Shown piece by piece: positions 36,010 to 44,560 of a stretch of 64,000 nt of DNA (its first letter is position 1; the number at the start of each line of letters is the position of its first letter). Location of the stretch: NCBI RefSeq assembly GCF_030209445.1, contig NZ_JARVSD010000011.1, positions 310,001 through 374,000 on the forward strand. Reading direction: 5' to 3'. Origin of the DNA: Promicromonospora sp. MEB111 (GTDB taxonomy: Bacteria; Actinomycetota; Actinomycetes; Actinomycetales; Cellulomonadaceae). A program made the translations under genes and the position numbers. The notes beneath the pieces were generated by a model. That model was not told where the DNA came from. It was given only the letters and a program-made list of their open reading frames with translations, and searched no databases.

Positions 36010-36360
36010 ATGCCCCGCCAGTCCCGTAGCTCGCTCGCGCGCTTCTTCCAGCGACGCTCCGCACCCGGTAGCGGATCCCGCCCTACCGGCAACGACGCGC
36101 GCCGCCAGACCCTGGCGCACCTCGGTGAGTTCATCGGTTCGCGCGTCGGGGTCGAGGCCTACGTGGAGCCCCCGACCACCGACATCCCCAGCACCATCCT
36201 GCTCGTGGCGAGCACCGGTGAGTGGACGCGCCGCCGGGTGCCCGACGAGCGCACCGCGTTCGACATCGCGAACCAGCTCGGGGTGCCGGTGTACAACGTA
36301 CGGTTCACCGGCTACCCCCAGCGGATGCGCGACTGGAACAGCGCCCAGCGCAAGAAGTAG
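36010..36360 (+). CDS. Conserved actinobacterial protein (116 aa), function unknown
   Basis: This small basic protein has a low-complexity arginine/serine N-terminus and a C-terminal alpha/beta domain (LAHLGEFIGSRVGVEAYVEPP, TTILLVASTGEWTRRRVPDE-type block, FDIANQLGVPVYNVRFTGYPQRMRDWN). It resembles short actinobacterial proteins often mislabelled as oxidoreductases; no catalytic motif is seen. Its stop TAG abuts the pepA stop on the other strand with no bases between. TACCCT lies 6 nt before the ATG, suggesting leaderless expression. Confidence 0.65.
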   Translation: MPRQSRSSLARFFQRRSAPGSGSRPTGNDARRQTLAHLGEFIGSRVGVEAYVEPPTTDIPSTILLVASTGEWTRRRVPDERTAFDIANQLGVPVYNVRFTGYPQRMRDWNSAQRKK

Positions 36361-37908
36361 CTACTTCGCGGCGGCCCGGCCCTCGACGAAGCCCAGGAGG
36401 GTGCGGACGCCGACGCCGGTGCCGCCCCCGGACGTGTAGCCGTGCGCGCCGCCCTCGTTGAAGGCGGGGCCGGCGATGTCCAGGTGCGCCCACGGGTGGT
36501 CGCCCACGAAGGTCTGCAGGAACAGGCCGGCGTTGAGCATGCCGCCCCAGCGCGGGCCGGAGTTGGCGACGTCGGCCACCTTGGACTTGATGTTGGCCTT
36601 GAGCTCCTCCGGGAGCGGCATGGGCCAGAAGAGCTCGCCCGACGCGTCGGCGGCGGCCTTGACCTCGTCGCGCACCTCGTCGGTGCCCATGACGGCGGAC
36701 GTGCGGTTGCCGAGCGCGACCATCTGGGCGCCCGTGAGGGTGGCGATGTCGAGCACCACGTCGTGGCCGTCCTCGACGGCGGACACGAGGCCGTCGGCCA
36801 TGACGATGCGGCCCTCGGCGTCGGTGTTGAGCACCTCGACGGTCTTGCCGCCGTAGATCGTGATGACGTCGGCGGGACGCTGCGCGTTGCCGCCCGGCAT
36901 GTTCTCGGCGAGGCAGAGGTAGCCGGTGACGGCGACCGGGAGGTTCAGCTTGGCGGCGGCGATCACCGTGGACAGCACGGCGGCGGCGCCGGCCATGTCG
37001 GACTTCATGGCCTCCATGCCGGCGGCCGGCTTGATCGAGATGCCGCCCGAGTCGAACGTGATGCCCTTGCCGACGAGCGCGACCTTCGCGTCCGGCTTGG
37101 CGGGCGCGTAGGCGACCTTGACCAGGCGCGGGCCGCGCGACGAGCCCTGCCCGACGGCCGTGAGGCCGCCGTAGCCGCCCGACGCGAGCTGCTTGTCGTC
37201 CAGCACCGTCACCTTGACGTGCTTCACGTCCTTGGCCGCGGCCTTCGCGGCGTCGGCGAACGTGGCCGGGTACAGCTCGTTGGGGGCGGTGTTGACCAGG
37301 TCGCGCGTGGCGTGGACCGCCGCGGCGAGGATCTCGGCGCGCTCGGCGGCCAGCTTGGCCTTCGCGTTCTTGTGCAGCGGGGTGAGGATCTCGATCGCGG
37401 CGACCGGGTCCTTGCCGTTCTTCGCGGCGTCCTTGCCGTTGCTCTTCGCGTCCTTCGTACCGTTCGCGGCGTCCTTGCCGGCGGTGCGGTACCGGTTGAA
37501 GGTGTAGGCGCCCAGCAGCGCGCCCTCCGTGACGGCGGTGATCTCCGCGTCGTCGGACGCGGGCAGGGCGATCGCGGCGGACTTGAGGCCCACCAGCTCG
37601 CGGGTCGCCGCGCCTGCCGCGCGGCGCAGCGTCTCGGCGGCGAACGTGCCGTCCTCGGCGCGCTCACCCAGGCCCGTCAGGACGAGGACGTCGGCGGCGA
37701 GCTTGTCGCCGGCCGGGATCTTGCGTACCTCGTCGCGCGCGCCGGTGACGCCGAGCTGCGGGGCGAGCGTCTCGAGCTGCGTCAGGAGGTCCGTGGGGAG
37801 CTGGTCGGACACGACGGCTACGCCGTCCGACGTCTGGGCGGTCGCCACCACGAGCGCTTCGGCCTTCACGGCGGTGGGATTCTTGCTGGAGAGGGTCACG
37901 TCGGTCAC
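36361..37908 (-). CDS. pepA: Leucyl aminopeptidase (M17)
   Basis: This 515-residue cytosolic metallopeptidase releases N-terminal residues. The M17 core has VGKGITFDSGGISIKPAAGMEAMKSDMAGAAAVL (zinc Lys/Asp ligands and catalytic Lys), ENMPGGNAQRPADVI, NTDAEGRIVMADGL (catalytic Arg and Glu) and VVLDIATLTGA. A lysine/asparagine/alanine-rich insert (around residues 155-175, with GTKDAKSNGKDAAKNGKD) interrupts the N-terminal domain and is not typical. GTG 37908 follows TACCAT by 7 nt. It is convergent with the 116-aa gene with zero spacing. Confidence 0.93.
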   Translation of the reverse strand: MTDVTLSSKNPTAVKAEALVVATAQTSDGVAVVSDQLPTDLLTQLETLAPQLGVTGARDEVRKIPAGDKLAADVLVLTGLGERAEDGTFAAETLRRAAGAATRELVGLKSAAIALPASDDAEITAVTEGALLGAYTFNRYRTAGKDAANGTKDAKSNGKDAAKNGKDPVAAIEILTPLHKNAKAKLAAERAEILAAAVHATRDLVNTAPNELYPATFADAAKAAAKDVKHVKVTVLDDKQLASGGYGGLTAVGQGSSRGPRLVKVAYAPAKPDAKVALVGKGITFDSGGISIKPAAGMEAMKSDMAGAAAVLSTVIAAAKLNLPVAVTGYLCLAENMPGGNAQRPADVITIYGGKTVEVLNTDAEGRIVMADGLVSAVEDGHDVVLDIATLTGAQMVALGNRTSAVMGTDEVRDEVKAAADASGELFWPMPLPEELKANIKSKVADVANSGPRWGGMLNAGLFLQTFVGDHPWAHLDIAGPAFNEGGAHGYTSGGGTGVGVRTLLGFVEGRAAAK

Positions 37909-38075
37909 GCAGCCGATGGTATCCCGGGCCTCCGACAGCCGGACCTCGGGCCGGGACGGGGCCCGTGCACTGCCCCGCACGCCGCCCGTACACGCCCTCG
38001 CCCGGCCTCATGGAGGCGCAGGTCACGCACGATCCGATTGCCGCCCCACCGGGACCGCCCGGTAGTCTGCAGGAC

Positions 38076-38435
38076 GTGATCCCTGCCCTCCTGCTCCTCG
38101 TGGTCGCGCTCTGCGTGGTCCTGGCCGGGTGGGCCGGGTGGTTCGTCGCCCGCGACCGCGCGGTCATCCTGAACCAGCTCTGGGGCGGCGCCGTCATCGA
38201 GTTCTTCCTGCTCGTGCAGGGCGTCGTCGCGATCGTCCAGGGTGCGGGCGGCGGCGGTGCGAGCGACCCGGTGCTGTTCTGGGGGTACTTCGCCACGACA
38301 CTGGTGATCCTGCCGGTCGCCGCCGCGTGGGCCTTCGCGGAGCGCACGAAGTGGAGCTCGGTGGTGCTGCTCGTCGCGTCCCTGACGGTGGCCTTCCTCG
38401 AGTGGCGCATGTGGCAGATCTGGACGGGGGCCTGA
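38076..38435 (+). CDS. Small membrane protein (119 aa)
   Basis: Four hydrophobic segments are visible: VIPALLLLVVALCVVLAGWAG, a second from VIEFFLLVQGVVAIVQ, a third from FWGYFATTLVILPVAAAWAF and a fourth from VVLLVASLTVAFLEW. I do not recognise a family. The GTG at 38076 is preferred because TAGTCT lies 7 nt before it; an earlier ATG at 38010 would add a proline-rich tail without a ribosome site. The stop overlaps the next start (TGATG), and both genes run into pyrD, so the three are probably one transcript. Confidence 0.6.
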   Translation: MIPALLLLVVALCVVLAGWAGWFVARDRAVILNQLWGGAVIEFFLLVQGVVAIVQGAGGGGASDPVLFWGYFATTLVILPVAAAWAFAERTKWSSVVLLVASLTVAFLEWRMWQIWTGA

Positions 38436-38869
38436 TGGCGATGACGGAACGGACAGCCGGACGACGGACCGGGCGGGGCTTCGGCCGCGTCCTGGTGACC
38501 ATCTACGGGATCCTGGCGTTCGCCGCCCTCGGCCGCTCGTCCTACGAGCTCGTCGTGAAGTTCGGCGAGGCGCCCGTGGCGTACACGCTCTCCACGCTCG
38601 CGGCCGCGGTCTACGTGGTCGCGACCTTCGCTCTCGCGATCGGCACGCCCGCCTGGCGCGTGACGGCGTGGATCACCGTCGGGATCGAGGCGGTCGGCGT
38701 GGTCACGATCGGGGCGCTGTCGCTCGCCGACCCGGACGTGTTCGGCGAGTCGACCGTCTGGTCCGGATTCGGCCAGGGCTACGGTTACGTGCCCCTGGTC
38801 CTGCCCTTCGTGGGGCTGTGGTGGCTGTGGCGGACGTCGCGCAGCACGTCCGAGGAGAGGACTGCATGA
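38435..38869 (+). CDS. Small membrane protein (144 aa)
   Basis: The N-terminus is basic (RTAGRRTGRGFGR) and is followed by four membrane segments (VLVTIYGILAFAALGR, LSTLAAAVYVVATFALAIG, VTAWITVGIEAVGVVTIGAL, VPLVLPFVGLWWLW). I do not recognise the family. It overlaps the gene before it by 1 nt and pyrD by 4 nt (ATGA). This coupling and a conserved-looking place before pyrD suggest a link to membrane function, but no role can be assigned. Confidence 0.65.
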   Translation: MAMTERTAGRRTGRGFGRVLVTIYGILAFAALGRSSYELVVKFGEAPVAYTLSTLAAAVYVVATFALAIGTPAWRVTAWITVGIEAVGVVTIGALSLADPDVFGESTVWSGFGQGYGYVPLVLPFVGLWWLWRTSRSTSEERTA

Positions 38870-39963
38870 GCTGGCCGTACTCGCTGTTGTTCAACGGTGT
38901 CTTCCGCCGGATGGACCCGGAACGTGCCCACGAGATCGCGTTCTCGCTGATCGAGCGCGCCGGGAAGGTGCCGGTCCTGCGGGACGTCGCGCAGGGCGCG
39001 CTCGCCCCGTACCTGGGCCAGCGCGCCGGGGGCCCGGGCAGCGTGCGCCTCTTCGGCCGCGTGGTGCCCGCGCCGTTCGGCCTGGCGGGCGGGTTCGACA
39101 AGAACGCGCGCGCCGTCCGGGGCCTGACGATGCTCGGCTTCGGGTTCGTCGAGATCGGCACCGTCACCGCGCGCCCGCAGCCCGGCAACGACAAGCCGCG
39201 CATGTGGCGCGAGCTCGACGTGCGGGGCGTGCGCAACCGGATGGGCTTCAACAACGAGGGCGCGGCCGCGGCCGCGGACCGGCTGCGCGCGCTGCGCCGC
39301 ACCGCCGCGGGCCGGGCGATCGTGGTCGGCGCCAACATCGGCAAGTCCAAGGTGACGCCGCCCGAGTTCGCCGCCGCCGACTACGCGACGTCGGCCCGGC
39401 TGCTGGCTCCCTGGGCGGACTACCTCGTGGTCAACGTGTCGTCGCCGAACACCCCCGGCCTGCGTGACCTGCAGGCGACCGAGTCGCTGCGGCCCATCCT
39501 GGAGGCGGTCCGCGCCGCCGCCGACGAGGCCACCACCGGGACGGCCGCGGGCAAGGGCACGGGCCGCAGGATCCCGCTCCTGGTGAAGATCGCCCCCGAC
39601 CTCGCGAACGAGGACGTCGACGCCGTTGCCGACCTCGTGCTGGAGCTGGGGCTCGACGGCGTGGTCGCGGTCAACACGACCATCGGGCACGACCGCGGCC
39701 CGGGCGGGCTGTCCGGCCCGCCGCTGCTCGGCCGGGGCATCGAGGTGGTCGCGCGCCTGCGCGAGCGGCTCGGCACGGGCCCCGTCATCATCGGCGTGGG
39801 CGGCATCACCCGGGCCGACGACGTCCGCGCGTACCTGCGCGCCGGCGCCGACCTGACCCAGGGGTACACGTCGTTCGTCTACGAGGGGCCGCTGTGGGCG
39901 TCGGAGATCAACCGCGCCCTGACCCGGTCGGCCGGCTCGACGGCTAGTGGGAGGTACGAGTGA
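38866..39963 (+). CDS. pyrD: Dihydroorotate dehydrogenase (quinone), class 2
   Basis: PyrD oxidises dihydroorotate to orotate in pyrimidine synthesis and passes electrons to the quinone pool at the membrane. The 365-residue class-2 type has the N-terminal membrane-associating helices (MDPERAHEIAFSLIERAG). The FMN barrel follows with PFGLAGGFDKNARAVRGL, FGFVEIGTVTARPQPGNDKPRMWR, NRMGFNNEGA, NVSSPNTPGLRDLQ (active-site Ser), LLVKIAPDL, VNTTIG, GVGGITRADDVRAYLRAGADLTQGYTSFVYEGP. It overlaps its upstream neighbour and a 69-aa gene downstream. Confidence 0.95.
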   Translation: MSWPYSLLFNGVFRRMDPERAHEIAFSLIERAGKVPVLRDVAQGALAPYLGQRAGGPGSVRLFGRVVPAPFGLAGGFDKNARAVRGLTMLGFGFVEIGTVTARPQPGNDKPRMWRELDVRGVRNRMGFNNEGAAAAADRLRALRRTAAGRAIVVGANIGKSKVTPPEFAAADYATSARLLAPWADYLVVNVSSPNTPGLRDLQATESLRPILEAVRAAADEATTGTAAGKGTGRRIPLLVKIAPDLANEDVDAVADLVLELGLDGVVAVNTTIGHDRGPGGLSGPPLLGRGIEVVARLRERLGTGPVIIGVGGITRADDVRAYLRAGADLTQGYTSFVYEGPLWASEINRALTRSAGSTASGRYE

Positions 39964-40169
39964 TCCGTCCGCAGTGGGAGTGGGCCCTGGACGACGCCGA
40001 GGGGCGTCGCCTGAGCGACCCCGTCACGCCCGTCTTCACCGCGCAGTACGACGCCGAGCAGTGGCTCGGTGAGCACTGGCGCGAGCTGGCCACGGCCGGC
40101 GCCGTGCTGGCGAGCCTGCTGCACGACGGCACGCAGGCCGCGCCGGGTGTGGAGCTGCGGATCCCCTGA
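39960..40169 (+). CDS. Small acidic protein (69 aa) coupled to pyrD
   Basis: The GTG start overlaps the pyrD stop (GTGA). The product MIRPQWEWALDDAEGR... has a Trp-rich N-terminus and a helix WLGEHWRELATAGAVLASLL. It has no signal or membrane segment. I know similar short proteins after actinobacterial pyrD only as conserved hypotheticals. Confidence 0.6.
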   Translation: MIRPQWEWALDDAEGRRLSDPVTPVFTAQYDAEQWLGEHWRELATAGAVLASLLHDGTQAAPGVELRIP

Positions 40170-40188
40170 GGCCCCGCGGCCTCGGGTC

Positions 40189-40223
40189 AGCGCCTCGGCA
40201 TAGCGCCTCGGCTTAGCGCCTCG
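40189..40223. repeat. Tandem 13-bp units at the MocR stop codon
   Basis: AGCGCCTCGGC(A/T)T is repeated at 40189 and 40202, with a partial third copy at 40215-40223. The MocR stop codon (40213-40215, minus strand) falls inside this array. Confidence 0.85.
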
Positions 40224-41700
40224 CCCTGCCGGACGGCACCACCCGGCTCCAGGCCCGGGCGAGCCGCGGCACGGCGTCGGCCAGCTCGGCCGGTGACCGC
40301 GTGAAGGTGAGCCGCACGCGGGACGCGGAGCCGGTGCTCTCGGGGCTGAAGATCGGCCCGGCCGCCACGAGCGCGCCCTCCGCGGCCGCCGCGGCGGCGA
40401 ACGCCTGGGCGACCGGCCGGCCCAGGTCGACCCAGCAGAACAGCCCGCCCTGCGGCGTCGGCACGTCCCAGGAGGGGAACGCCTCCCGGAGCCGGTGGAC
40501 GAGGAGGTCCCTCCGCTCGCGCAGCATCCGGCGCCGGCCGGCCATGACCTCCTCGTGGCGCCCGAGCAGCTCCACCACGGCGAGCTGCTCGAGCACGGCC
40601 GTCGCGATGTCCGCCGACTGCCGCGCCCGCGCGAGGTGGGCGATCACCTGCGGGTGCGCCCTGACCCAGCCGACGCGCAGCCCGCCCCAGAACGCCTTCG
40701 AGGCCGACCCCACCGTCACCACGTGCGGTGACGTCCCGTCCCCGGCGAACGCGGGCGGCAGCTCGACGTCCGACAGGTTGAGCTCGACGAGCGTCTCGTC
40801 GCCCACGACCGTGACGCCGTACCGGTCGGCGATCTCCCGGACCGCCGCACGCTCGCCGGCGGACATCACGAACGCCGTCGGGTTCTGGAAGTCCGGCACG
40901 AGGTACACCAGCCGCGGCTGGGCGCGCCGCACCGTGGAGGCGAGCAGGTCGACGTCGAGCGGACCCGTGGGCACGCCGACCACCCGGCCCCCGGCGTCGC
41001 GCATCGACTCCATGGCATGGAAGTAGGTGGGCGACTCCACGACCGCCCGATCGCCCGGGTGCAGGTGGGTGTGCGCCAGCAGCGCGATCGCCTGCTGGGC
41101 GCCGGTGGTCACCAGGATCTCGTCGGCCGTGGTCGGCACGCCGCGCTCGCGATAGCGCGCGGCGACGGCCTCGCGCAGCGGCGTGAGGCCGTGCGGCTCG
41201 TAGCCGCCCGAGTCGAGGTAGGCGGGCAGGCGCTCCAGGGCCCGCGCGAAGGCCTCGTGCAGCTCTGGTGGCGCGGGCGGGGTGGCCTGCCACAGGTCCA
41301 GGTGCCCGACGCCGGACGGCAGGCCCGCGGGCGTCACGGCCCGCAGGGCGTCGTCGGCCACCGGGGCGTCGCCCCCGGCCGGCCGGCCGGGGGCGGGATC
41401 GGCGCTGCGCTGCGGCAGCGTGGCGACCGTGCCCGACCCGACGCGGCTGACCGCGAAGCCCAGCTCGCGCAGCCGCGCGTATGCGCCCGACGTCGTGGTG
41501 CGCGACACCTTGAGCGTCGCCGCGAGCTCACGTTCGCTGGGCAGGCGGGTGTTCGGGGCGAGCGTGCCGGACAGGACGGCGGCGCGCAGGGCGTCGGCGA
41601 GGGCCACGTAGGCGGGCCCGCCCGCGTGCCACGAGCCGAGCAGGCGGGCGGTCGTGGCGGGGGAGAGCTGACGCAGCACGGTCGGGGTCGCGGCGGACAT
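40213..41700 (-). CDS. MocR-type regulator (GntR HTH + aminotransferase domain)
   Basis: This 495-residue protein has an N-terminal GntR winged helix (YVALADALRAAVLSGTLAPNTRLPSERELAATLKVSRTTTSGAYARLRELGF) joined to a fold-type-I aminotransferase domain. The latter has VTTGAQQAIALLAHT, YLVPDFQNPTAF, DETLVELNL and the PLP-lysine region HVVTVGSASKAFWGGLRVGWVRA. MocR regulators sense PLP adducts and control neighbours. The divergent gene encodes a YczE-like membrane protein, a common partner of this class, and an inverted repeat lies between them. ATG 41700 gives the shorter, family-like N-terminus. Its stop is inside a tandem repeat. Confidence 0.92.
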   Translation of the reverse strand: MSAATPTVLRQLSPATTARLLGSWHAGGPAYVALADALRAAVLSGTLAPNTRLPSERELAATLKVSRTTTSGAYARLRELGFAVSRVGSGTVATLPQRSADPAPGRPAGGDAPVADDALRAVTPAGLPSGVGHLDLWQATPPAPPELHEAFARALERLPAYLDSGGYEPHGLTPLREAVAARYRERGVPTTADEILVTTGAQQAIALLAHTHLHPGDRAVVESPTYFHAMESMRDAGGRVVGVPTGPLDVDLLASTVRRAQPRLVYLVPDFQNPTAFVMSAGERAAVREIADRYGVTVVGDETLVELNLSDVELPPAFAGDGTSPHVVTVGSASKAFWGGLRVGWVRAHPQVIAHLARARQSADIATAVLEQLAVVELLGRHEEVMAGRRRMLRERRDLLVHRLREAFPSWDVPTPQGGLFCWVDLGRPVAQAFAAAAAAEGALVAAGPIFSPESTGSASRVRLTFTRSPAELADAVPRLARAWSRVVPSGRARR

Positions 41701-41718
41701 AGGGGCCACTCTTGCGCG

Positions 41719-41743
41719 ATTGGCCCTGGATGACAAGGCCAAT
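41719..41743. promoter_or_regulatory. Candidate MocR operator
   Basis: ATTGGCC-N11-GGCCAAT is a perfect 7-bp inverted repeat in the 62-bp gap between the divergent MocR and YczE-like genes. Its size and placement fit binding by the MocR dimer. Confidence 0.6.
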
Positions 41744-41762
41744 GGCCCCGCACCATGGGGAC

Positions 41763-42449
41763 ATGACGACGACCACCGGCCGCCCGGCCGAGCCTGCCCC
41801 TGCGACCGACACCGCGATCGCCGCTGCCGCGCCCGGCGCCCCGGTCCTGATGCACCCGGTGCGCCGCGGCGTCCAGCTCCTGCTCGGGCTCGTGGGCTTC
41901 GGCGTCGCCACGGCGCTGATGCTCCACTCGGGCCAGGGCGCGATGCCGTGGGCCGTCCTGGACCAGGGCATCGTGGACCGGACCGGGCTGGCGTACGGCT
42001 GGGTCGTGCTCGGCGTCGGGCTGCTGGTGATGCTCGCGTGGATCCCGCTGCGCCAGAAGCCGGGGATCGGCACGATCGCCAACATCATCGTGATCAGCCT
42101 CGTCATCGACCCCTCGCTGTGGGTGCTCGAACGGCTGCTGCCCGAGCCGGCGCTCGCCACCGGGATCGTGCTGGCGCTGGGCGGGACGGTGCTGCTCGGG
42201 GTGAGCACGGCGGCCTACGTCGGGGCGCGGCTCGGGCCGGGGCCGCGGGACGGGCTGATGACCGGGATCGTGCAGCGCACAGGCTGGCCCGTCTGGCTGG
42301 TGAAGACCGTCATCGAGGTCACGGTGGTCGTGGTGGGGGTGCTGCTGGGCGGGACGTTCGGGTGGGCGACCGTGGTCTTCGCCTTCGGCGTGGGCCCGGT
42401 GGTCCAGGTCGCCGCGCGGTGGCTCGCGCCGCGCGGCCTCGTGGGGTGA
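41763..42449 (+). CDS. YczE/YitT-like membrane protein
   Basis: This 228-residue protein has five or so transmembrane segments (RGVQLLLGLVGFGVATALML; GWVVLGVGLLVMLAWIPL; TIANIIVISLVIDPSLWVL; IVLALGGTVLLGVSTAAYVGARLG; WLVKTVIEVTVVVVGVLLGG). The GPGPRDGLMTGI segment is characteristic of YczE-like proteins. Transport function is not established. ATG 41763 follows CACCAT by 6 nt, indicating a leaderless mRNA. It is divergent from its likely regulator, the MocR protein. Its stop lies in the first unit of a 14-bp tandem repeat. Confidence 0.82.
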   Translation: MTTTTGRPAEPAPATDTAIAAAAPGAPVLMHPVRRGVQLLLGLVGFGVATALMLHSGQGAMPWAVLDQGIVDRTGLAYGWVVLGVGLLVMLAWIPLRQKPGIGTIANIIVISLVIDPSLWVLERLLPEPALATGIVLALGGTVLLGVSTAAYVGARLGPGPRDGLMTGIVQRTGWPVWLVKTVIEVTVVVVGVLLGGTFGWATVVFAFGVGPVVQVAARWLAPRGLVG

Positions 42450-42490
42450 GCCTCATGGGGTGAGTGTCATGGGGTGAGTCTCGTGGGGTG
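42439..42490. repeat. Tandem 14-bp units spanning the stop codon of the YczE-like gene
   Basis: TC(G/A)TGGGGTGAG plus two variable bases occurs at 42439, 42453, 42467 and partly at 42481. Three of the four contain TGA; the first is the gene's stop codon. Confidence 0.88.
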
Positions 42491-42555
42491 GTCGCGCGGC
42501 CCGCCCTCGCCGTCGGCCGGTAAACCTGCGAGCCTCGGTGACCGTGGTGGGGGAC

Positions 42556-44460
42556 ATGAGCACCGACACCGAAGAGGCCGGGCACGCCGAGACCGGGCAG
42601 ACCGAGACCGGGCGCGCCACGGTCCGCGTGGCCCGGGCGCGCGACGACGACTTCGTCGCGTTCGTCGAGACGGCCGGACCCTACCTGTACCGCACCGCGT
42701 ACCTCCTGGCCGGCGACAGCCACCGGGCCGAGGACCTGGTGCAGACCGCGTTCGAGCGCACCTACCGCGTCTGGGACCGGGTACGGGACCGCGAGCCGCG
42801 CGCCTATGCCCGGCGGGTCCTGGTCAACCTGCGCATCGACACGTGGCGGCACACCCGGCGCGAGGTCGTGCCGGGCGACGACCGCCTCCCGGTGGGGACC
42901 ACCCCGGACCGGGCCGGCGAGGTGGAGCTCCGCGACGCGCTCGTCCGCGCCCTCGCGCGGCTCGCGCCGCAGCAGCGGCGCGTCGTGGTGCTCCGGCACC
43001 TGCTGGACCTCTCGGAGGCGGACGTCGCGGCGGAGCTCGGCCGGAGCGTCGGCACGGTCAAGGCGACCAACGCCCGCGCGCTGGAGCGGCTGCGCGGCTT
43101 CGTCACCGAGGCGGACCTGGAGGCGGTCGACGCGCCCGCCCTGGACGCCGCCGCGGTGCTGCGGGGCAGCAAGGCGTCGCTGCGCCGTCGTCGGGCCGCG
43201 CAGGGCGCGACGTCGGGCGTCGCCGCGCTCCTGCTCGTGTGGTTCCTGGCGGGGCCGGTGCGCGTGCCGGGCCTGGGGGAGGTCGCCCTGCCGGGCAGCG
43301 AGTGGTTCCGGGAGGTGACCGGCATCGAGCGGCTGCTCGAACGGCGTGACGACGCGGCACCCGGGCCAGGCCTGACCGCCGCGCCTGTCGGTTCCGCCGA
43401 GGTGGAGCCGCTGCGCGAGACCTTCGCCGTGTCGGGCGACGGGACCGCCACGGCGACGCTCGCCGAGGACGGCTCGTACTTCATGGTGAAGTCGTTCGCG
43501 GAGTCCGGGAACCCTGACCTGGCCGGGAGTGCCGGTTCGTCCGTGATCGAGATCGTGGAGATCCAGGAGGACGGGATTCCGCATGCCGGCGAGTACGAGA
43601 GTTCGAGCGCGCTCGGCGGCCTGAGCACCGTGGTCCTCTCAGCGGTGCGCCAGGACAGCTGGCTGGCCTGGGTCGACTCGCCCGTCACCGAGGGCGACCC
43701 GGGCGTGTGGGCGATCCGCGTGCGTGGACCGGAATCGGTTCGGTTCACCGTGGCGGAGCACCGCGCCTCGGATCACGCGGCGGACGGCGCGGTCCTCGGT
43801 GACCCGTCGCTCGGGCTCACCGCCGGACGGGTCGCCTGGCTGACCGAGGCGCCCGGACCGGACGGCGAGCTCGTGCGCACCGTCTCGGCGACGGCGGTGG
43901 ACGGCACCGGCCCCGAGCAGGTCGTCGCGACGGGCGTCCGGACGTTCGCGACCCACGACGACGAGCTGGTGGTCACTACGGTGGAGCGGGTCGCCGACGG
44001 GACGATGCGGTACGCCATCACCTCCCACCGGGACGACGGGCGCACGGAGACACTTCGGCCCGCCGCCCCGGCGAGGCCCGGCACCGGTGCCTACTGGGGG
44101 CGCGAGCTCGCGGTGTCCGACCGGCTCGTGGCCTGGAACGACGGCGTGATGGTCCACGTCCTGGACCGTGAGACGGGCCGGGAGCGGGTCTTCGGACCGG
44201 AGACCGCCGGGGAGGTCGTGACCTCGCTGGACGTGTCGGCGGGCGACGTGGTGTGGAGCACGGCGGGGAACAAGGGCGACACCGTTTACCTGGTCGCCGA
44301 CGCGGTCGGCGACGGGCAGCCCCAGGTGGTGGACCACTTCGGGGTGGTCCCGAACGATCGCGCGGTCTCGGCAGCGGTCGCGGGCGACCTCGTCGCCTGG
44401 CACGTGGAGAGCCCGGGCGACGGAACGGCGTCGCTGTACCGGGCCAGGTTCGAGCCCTGA
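42556..44460 (+). CDS. ECF sigma factor fused to a transmembrane sensor domain
   Basis: One 634-residue ORF joins three parts. Residues about 30-182 are an ECF (SigE-family) sigma factor: region 2 with AGPYLYRTAYLLAGDSHRAEDLVQ and RAYARRVLVNLRIDTWR, region 4 with LAPQQRRVVVLRHLLDLSEADVAAELG and SVGTVKATNARALERLR. A basic stretch (KASLRRRRAAQG) precedes one transmembrane helix near 216-236 (ATSGVAALLLVWFLAGPV). Residues 237-634 are extracytoplasmic and made of repeated beta motifs (LVAWNDGVMVHVLDRETGRE, VVWSTAGNKGDTVYLV, LVAWHVESPG), probably a six-bladed propeller. In relatives the sensor is usually a separate gene after sigE. ATG 42556 has GGGGGAC upstream; GTG 42538 is the alternative. The sigma factor would be tethered to the membrane. 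Confidence 0.82.
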   Translation: MSTDTEEAGHAETGQTETGRATVRVARARDDDFVAFVETAGPYLYRTAYLLAGDSHRAEDLVQTAFERTYRVWDRVRDREPRAYARRVLVNLRIDTWRHTRREVVPGDDRLPVGTTPDRAGEVELRDALVRALARLAPQQRRVVVLRHLLDLSEADVAAELGRSVGTVKATNARALERLRGFVTEADLEAVDAPALDAAAVLRGSKASLRRRRAAQGATSGVAALLLVWFLAGPVRVPGLGEVALPGSEWFREVTGIERLLERRDDAAPGPGLTAAPVGSAEVEPLRETFAVSGDGTATATLAEDGSYFMVKSFAESGNPDLAGSAGSSVIEIVEIQEDGIPHAGEYESSSALGGLSTVVLSAVRQDSWLAWVDSPVTEGDPGVWAIRVRGPESVRFTVAEHRASDHAADGAVLGDPSLGLTAGRVAWLTEAPGPDGELVRTVSATAVDGTGPEQVVATGVRTFATHDDELVVTTVERVADGTMRYAITSHRDDGRTETLRPAAPARPGTGAYWGRELAVSDRLVAWNDGVMVHVLDRETGRERVFGPETAGEVVTSLDVSAGDVVWSTAGNKGDTVYLVADAVGDGQPQVVDHFGVVPNDRAVSAAVAGDLVAWHVESPGDGTASLYRARFEP

Positions 44461-44548
44461 GCGCCGGGACCGGGCCCCGATCGGCATCCTGGGTGCACGT
44501 GGTCGTTCCGGTGCGTGAAAGTGGGTCAAAGCGATTCGACCGTTGTCA

Positions 44549-44554
44549 TAGGGT
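44549..44554 (+). promoter_or_regulatory. Predicted -10 element, leaderless aldo/keto reductase gene
   Basis: TAGGGT is followed by 6 nt (GATGCC) and then the ATG at 44561. Confidence 0.5.
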
Positions 44555-44560
44555 GATGCC

